Below are positions 32,209-35,340 of a stretch of 35,340 bases of DNA, piece by piece. The DNA comes from Spirochaetaceae bacterium (GTDB taxonomy: Bacteria > Spirochaetota > Spirochaetia > Treponematales > Treponemataceae), in contig JAGARR010000045.1 of assembly GCA_017622135.1 (NCBI GenBank), positions 1 through 35,340 on the forward strand, read 5' to 3'. Under the pieces are notes generated by a model. That model was not told the DNA's origin, made no database searches, and saw nothing but the letters and a program-made list of their open reading frames with translations. The translations under genes were made by a program, and so were the position numbers. How positions within the stretch are numbered: position 1 is the stretch's first letter; each line of letters begins with the position of its first letter.

Positions 32209-33366
32209 CTATCGCCTTGGAAAGTCATCCTTTGTCAGACCGTCCTGGGCCAGCATGGTCTGCAAAACAGAAATATCGGCGGAAAGGTCCAGCGTGGCAT
32301 CCTGAAAGAGATTGTCCAGCAGCTTCTCAAAGGCGATGTTCAAGGTGTCCAGCACCTTCATAATTTCCTCCTTGGAGCTGGTGATGTTCTGGCCCCGCAC
32401 CGGCTGTCGGTCAAGCTCCTCGTAGGCATCCAGCAGCTTGATGGCCATGGGCAGGTAGTATTCCATGAGCCGACGCAGGTCGCCGATATTCTCAGGATGC
32501 AGTTCCACCTGCTGGAAGATTTTTTCCACCAGCTGCTCCATCCGATCCATCTTCTCAGAAACCTCCACTCCGGGAATCCTGTCGTTGCTCTCCCGTATCC
32601 GCTTGATGTACTGCCGCCCCTCGTCTATCACTGCCTGGGCCTCGGCAGAAAGCGAGGACCGCCGCCGCTCCTTCTGTTCCTGGGCAGCGCTCTCCCGCCG
32701 GAATCGCTCCTCCTCCTGCTGGCGGATGCCCTTTACAGTGGCAAGGTACTGCTGGTACGCCTGGTCGCTGACCATGAGGCAGTTCTCGGTGCTGTCCAGA
32801 TGACCCTGCAAAAACCAGCCCTTGGCCAGCATCCGCTTAATCTCCTTCAAGGCCACCTGATGGCTCCTACCGGTAAGTCGAGCCAAATCCTTGACATCCA
32901 TAAAGTCCTTGTCTCCAAGTGCCTGGACATAGTGCTTGAATCTACCAGATAATTTCAATTGCTCCGCTCCGTTGACGAATGCAAAGGCGCTCGCAATCAA
33001 AACCGCAACAGGAGGGAGAAATTCTAGGCCACTACCATCTCGAATCTCAAATATGGCTGTCATCACAAACAGGAGAATCAAGCCAAATGGCACTAGCAAG
33101 AGACCACTAACAAATTTTCTCACACACCCCCGCAGTCGAACCTGCCTGTTGGCAAAGTACAATTCGGAATCCCTAGAGGATTTTCCCTGTCTATCCATAT
33201 TGCCACCAGTGCCAGCATCCCAACCAGCGGCCTTGCGCAGCTTGCCAATGGACGCATCCACCATCCCGCTTATCTTGTCATTGAGATGGCCAAAGTTTCC
33301 CTTGCGGATGGCAGTCTCAATGATGTCCTCCAGACTGTCTCCAAGCTCACGCCAATCCTTGCCCAA
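32209..33366 (-). CDS. XpaC-like (5-bromo-4-chloroindolyl phosphate hydrolysis) membrane protein
   Basis: This 385-residue partner of TelA has a hydrophilic N-terminus (1-80), two TM helices (about 86-106 and 114-132), and a winged-helix-like module (about 150-185, DVKDLARLTGRSHQVALKEIKRML). A long coiled-coil region rich in Arg/Glu/Gln (about 210-250) follows, then a helical XpaC domain. The family name comes from a phenotype; catalysis is not established. The first in-frame start is TTG 33366 with GAGGAAAGG upstream. No ATG or GTG fits. xpaC-telA form an operon. Confidence 0.78.
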   Translation of the reverse strand: MGKDWRELGDSLEDIIETAIRKGNFGHLNDKISGMVDASIGKLRKAAGWDAGTGGNMDRQGKSSRDSELYFANRQVRLRGCVRKFVSGLLLVPFGLILLFVMTAIFEIRDGSGLEFLPPVAVLIASAFAFVNGAEQLKLSGRFKHYVQALGDKDFMDVKDLARLTGRSHQVALKEIKRMLAKGWFLQGHLDSTENCLMVSDQAYQQYLATVKGIRQQEEERFRRESAAQEQKERRRSSLSAEAQAVIDEGRQYIKRIRESNDRIPGVEVSEKMDRMEQLVEKIFQQVELHPENIGDLRRLMEYYLPMAIKLLDAYEELDRQPVRGQNITSSKEEIMKVLDTLNIAFEKLLDNLFQDATLDLSADISVLQTMLAQDGLTKDDFPRR

Positions 33367-33499
33367 AGCCCTTTCCTCTCGTATCCGTACAAGTTTTTTT
33401 GGATGTATTCCTCATCACTCTAATATACTACCAAAACAGGGAAAAAAATCAAAGAATGAGAAAAAATGCCGGCATCCTCCATCGGAATACCCTCGTCCC

Positions 33500-34285
33500 T
33501 CATTTCATCACGCCGGTAATCAGGTCGTGGGCAACGGAACCCCGCAGCGGAATGGCAGGCAGCTTGTCCCGGCTGAACCAGTGGAGCTCATGAATCTCGC
33601 TGGCCTCCGGCACCAAGTCCCCGCTTTCCCATTCGGCACGGAAGGCCAGCATCAGCTGGTCCGGGAAGGGCCAGCTCTTGCTGCCCACGTAGCGGATGTC
33701 CTTTACCTTGATGCCCGCCTCCTCCTCCACCTCACGGGCCACACATTCCTCCAGCGTCTCGCCAGGCTCCATGTAGCCCGCCAGACAGGTGAAGATGTCC
33801 GTATTGCGGTGCTTGTGGCGGGCCAAAAGAATCTTTCCCTCCTTTTCCACCAGCACAATCATGGCGGGGGAAAGGCTCGGATAGTAGACATTACCGCAGG
33901 ACAGACAAATACGGGCCGTCTCATCGGTGGAGTCATGTAGCTGGCTGCCACACTTACCACAAAAACGGGAGCGCTTGCGCCAGTTCAGCAGGGCCAATGC
34001 TCTGGCCACCAAGGGAGCCAGCTCATGCCTAGCAAAGAAGACCTCCCGGATAAAGACCCAGTGGCAGCCAGCAGGCTCTGTAGCCGTCTCCTCCAGCAGC
34101 ATGGCGGCATAGCCCTGCTCCGGCTCACAGAACCAGTCGGTGGCCAGCTGGAAGTCAAGGAATTTATAGTAGATTTCCGAAGGGGGAGGAACAAGTATGT
34201 CCTGTTTGAGGGTGAGAATCTGATTCGTCCTAAAAATAAAAAGATGGCTGAGGCCATCTACTTGGGCAGTTGTAATCATGGACAT
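33500..34285 (-). CDS. nudC: NADH pyrophosphatase (NudC family)
   Basis: This 261-residue Nudix hydrolase cleaves NAD(H) to NMN(H) and AMP, and in some bacteria removes the NAD cap of RNA. A zinc ribbon of two CxxC pairs (FCGKCG and CLSCG) lies mid-protein. The Nudix box GYMEPGETLEECVAREVEEEAG follows, then the NudC array SKSWPFPDQLM (usual SQPWPFPxS). ATG 34285 is chosen because the long frame upstream is shadow sequence over Rhs debris, and because a promoter ends 6 nt before it. No Shine-Dalgarno sequence. Confidence 0.92.
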   Translation of the reverse strand: MSMITTAQVDGLSHLFIFRTNQILTLKQDILVPPPSEIYYKFLDFQLATDWFCEPEQGYAAMLLEETATEPAGCHWVFIREVFFARHELAPLVARALALLNWRKRSRFCGKCGSQLHDSTDETARICLSCGNVYYPSLSPAMIVLVEKEGKILLARHKHRNTDIFTCLAGYMEPGETLEECVAREVEEEAGIKVKDIRYVGSKSWPFPDQLMLAFRAEWESGDLVPEASEIHELHWFSRDKLPAIPLRGSVAHDLITGVMK

Positions 34286-34291
34286 ACTGTA

Positions 34292-34320
34292 ATGATACCA
34301 TGGGTTTTGCGTTGGAGCAA
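34292..34320 (-). promoter_or_regulatory. Promoter giving a predicted leaderless nudC mRNA
   Basis: On the minus strand: TTGCTC (34315-34320), 17 bp, TATCAT (34292-34297), 6 nt, ATG at 34285. No Shine-Dalgarno sequence. Confidence 0.6.
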
Positions 34321-34377
34321 ATTCTTTTTTCAAACACCCTATTATTTTACACCAAAGGCTCCCTTCCAGAATATCCA

Positions 34378-34533
34378 TCAAAGAAACCGATATCTCTGCA
34401 GACAGAGAGGGGCCGACAGAAACTCCTCCACCTGCAGGTTTCCGTTGCTGCCATACGCATATTCTACACCAGCACCAGTGTCGCCGCAAGTCTTTTGGAG
34501 CCGGTTCTCGGCATCGTAGCTGTAGGTGATGGT
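34378..34533 (-). pseudogene. Fragment of an Rhs/YD-repeat protein
   Basis: This 51-codon minus-strand frame reads TITYSYDAENRLQKTCGD, then GVEYAYGSNGNLQ. That is one YD repeat of Rhs/polymorphic-toxin shells (YxYDxxxRL...YxYGxNGNL). It begins right after an in-frame TAA (34534-34536), has no start, and leaves the repeat pattern before its TGA at 34378-34380. GC-rich shell sequence like this differs from the AT-rich genes beside it. It is a remnant left by recombination of an Rhs locus. Confidence 0.7.
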
Positions 34534-34561
34534 TTACACTTAGACAGCAAGAATCCTATGA

Positions 34562-34864
34562 CTACTTTTCCCATTTCTTTAACCAAATATACATACAAAC
34601 ATATTTTATCCACAGATAGAACAAGGCTAATGCTCCTGGTATTATCATTACAGTAGCTGCCCAGGAAAGAAAGTAATTACTGTACCATAATATTGGTGAT
34701 ACTGCTATATATTCCTCATTATGATTCTTTACATAATATGTCCTGTTTTTTACATATCCGCTTTGCGCATTGCCCCCTATAAAATAATCCGATAACCACA
34801 AGGTAATACATATAATTATAGTAACACAACATATAAGCAAACATAGTTTGTCAAAAAACTTCAT
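34562..34864 (-). CDS. Small two-TM membrane protein, putative immunity protein
   Basis: This 100-residue protein has two hydrophobic spans (about 6-28 and 60-95, the latter long and aromatic) and a basic end (WLKKWEK). GGAGGAG lies 5 nt before the ATG. Its ATG overlaps (ATGA) the stop of the toxin-tail frame upstream, the tight coupling expected of a toxin-immunity pair. Small membrane proteins are typical immunity factors for pore-forming toxins. The family is not recognised. AT-rich composition supports recent acquisition. Confidence 0.6.
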   Translation of the reverse strand: MKFFDKLCLLICCVTIIICITLWLSDYFIGGNAQSGYVKNRTYYVKNHNEEYIAVSPILWYSNYFLSWAATVMIIPGALALFYLWIKYVCMYIWLKKWEK

Positions 34865-35207
34865 TTCTTCTCCTCCCGTTCACGTGAAACAAACCCTTCT
34901 GCTCCTATTCCTATTCCAAGTTTTACTCCAATTTTCGTACCTACACTAGCTCCCAAAGCCCCCCTCCGACATAAAGCCCACCACCTATTTTCAACGTATA
35001 TCTCCCAATCGTGAAATTAACTGTTCCCTTGAAACTCAGCAAGGATGCATCAACCTCTGCTCCAAAACTACTACCACTTACTCCCATATATGCCGAACCT
35101 GATATACCTGAGGCCTTTCCTGTTGCACTAACTTTAACAGAATCTCCCAAAAGTGCCCCTTGTGGAGTACTACCTTCTATCGTTGCAATTCCTGCTTCTG
35201 GATTGTG
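34861..35207 (-). pseudogene. C-terminal tail of a polymorphic (Rhs-type) toxin, frameshifted and 5'-truncated
   Basis: Reading right to left, the frame gives PEAGIATIEGSTPQGALLG, then the Gly/Ser/Ala-rich GKASGISGSAYMGVSG and GRYTLKIGGGLYVGG. It then hits a G6 run (34959-34964 on the plus strand as C6). One more G would continue it as ALGASVGTKIGVKLGIGIGAEGFVSRE to TGA 34861-34863, which overlaps the next gene's ATG. That Gly-rich, repeated-strand sequence is typical of toxin tails after Rhs or filamentous shells. Upstream, an in-frame TGA (35208-35210) interrupts the frame where unrelated sequence begins. Confidence 0.65.
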
Positions 35208-35253
35208 TCAAATTTAGTTCGCAATTTTGTTCCTGAAAAAAGCCGCAAATCCA

Positions 35254-35340
35254 TCATGCTGCGTCAAACAGAATCTCCTTTTGAAGTTTTATTGAACCGG
35301 CATTCATATAGCAGCGCTCAGTCTGCCAGTCATCTGAATA
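35254..35340 (-). CDS. Unidentified partial frame at the right edge
   Basis: An open minus-strand frame of 28 codons enters from the window edge (YSDDWQTERCYMNAGSIKLQ, then KEILFDAA) and ends at TGA 35254-35256. It could be the C-terminus of a transposase or another inserted gene, because the toxin tail is broken 46 bp further on. I do not recognise it. Confidence 0.3.
   Translation of the reverse strand, partial: YSDDWQTERCYMNAGSIKLQKEILFDAA

Noticed and set aside
34286..34489. N-terminal extension of NudC to 34489
   Set aside because: The added residues read out of frame through the Rhs fragment and lie upstream of the promoter; NudC proteins do not have such a leader.
1..35340. tRNA, rRNA, tmRNA or CRISPR arrays
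   Set aside because: No cloverleaf-like, rRNA-like or regularly spaced repeat pattern was seen on either strand, though a tRNA scan was not possible.

Overview
The window is a gene-dense bacterial chromosome segment, GC-rich in its core genes, with AT-rich patches near 9.8-11.1 kb and at the right end (34.5-35.3 kb). I infer a Treponema-like spirochaete. The inference rests on four things: a phosphofructokinase of the trypanosome/spirochaete type, a DUF4954 protein, a response regulator with its helix-turn-helix in front of the receiver, and uncharacterised coiled-coil and outer-membrane proteins of a kind seen in treponemes. Genus-level placement is an inference. No rRNA, tRNA or CRISPR was seen.

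Layout. 1-225: the 3' end of an unknown gene and two adjacent hairpins. 226-4115 (-): prfA, prmC and relA/spoT in one operon. 4326-9800: a radical SAM protein, a PAP2-like membrane protein, a COG0523 metallochaperone GTPase with a His/Cys-rich loop, an outer-membrane protein and an iron-sulfur flavoprotein. 9826-11170: an AT-rich accessory island holding a frameshifted S24-peptidase remnant, a P-loop kinase-like gene, a DUF4279 gene and an unexplained forward promoter. 11179-16013: aldehyde dehydrogenase, an orphan VapB-like antitoxin, a beta-CASP metallo-beta-lactamase protein and phosphofructokinase. 16113-18079: a DUF975 membrane protein and an SppA-like protease. 18169-20353 (-): an HTH-receiver regulator, then rplM-rpsI-recX. 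20550-24218 (-): an oligopeptide-binding protein, a helical protein and a CYTH protein. 24334-30902 (+): DUF4954, a lipoprotein, and dapA-asd-lysA for lysine/diaminopimelate synthesis. 31029-34285 (-): telA, xpaC-like and nudC. 34378-35340 (-): debris of an Rhs-type polymorphic toxin locus.

How the genes work together. PrfA and the methylase that modifies its GGQ motif are co-transcribed, and prmC appears to start at a rare ATT codon. DapA, Asd and LysA form a partial lysine pathway. TelA and the XpaC-like protein form a recurring envelope-stress pair.

The most unusual observation is a repeated promoter geometry. At least four SD-less genes (cobW-like, beta-CASP, lipoprotein, nudC) have TTGCnn, 17 bp, TATYAT, then 6-7 bp and the ATG. 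That arrangement predicts leaderless mRNAs. The second most notable is the right-end Rhs debris: a YD-repeat fragment, a two-TM putative immunity gene, and a Gly-rich toxin tail that is one G short in a G-run and whose restored stop overlaps the next ATG.
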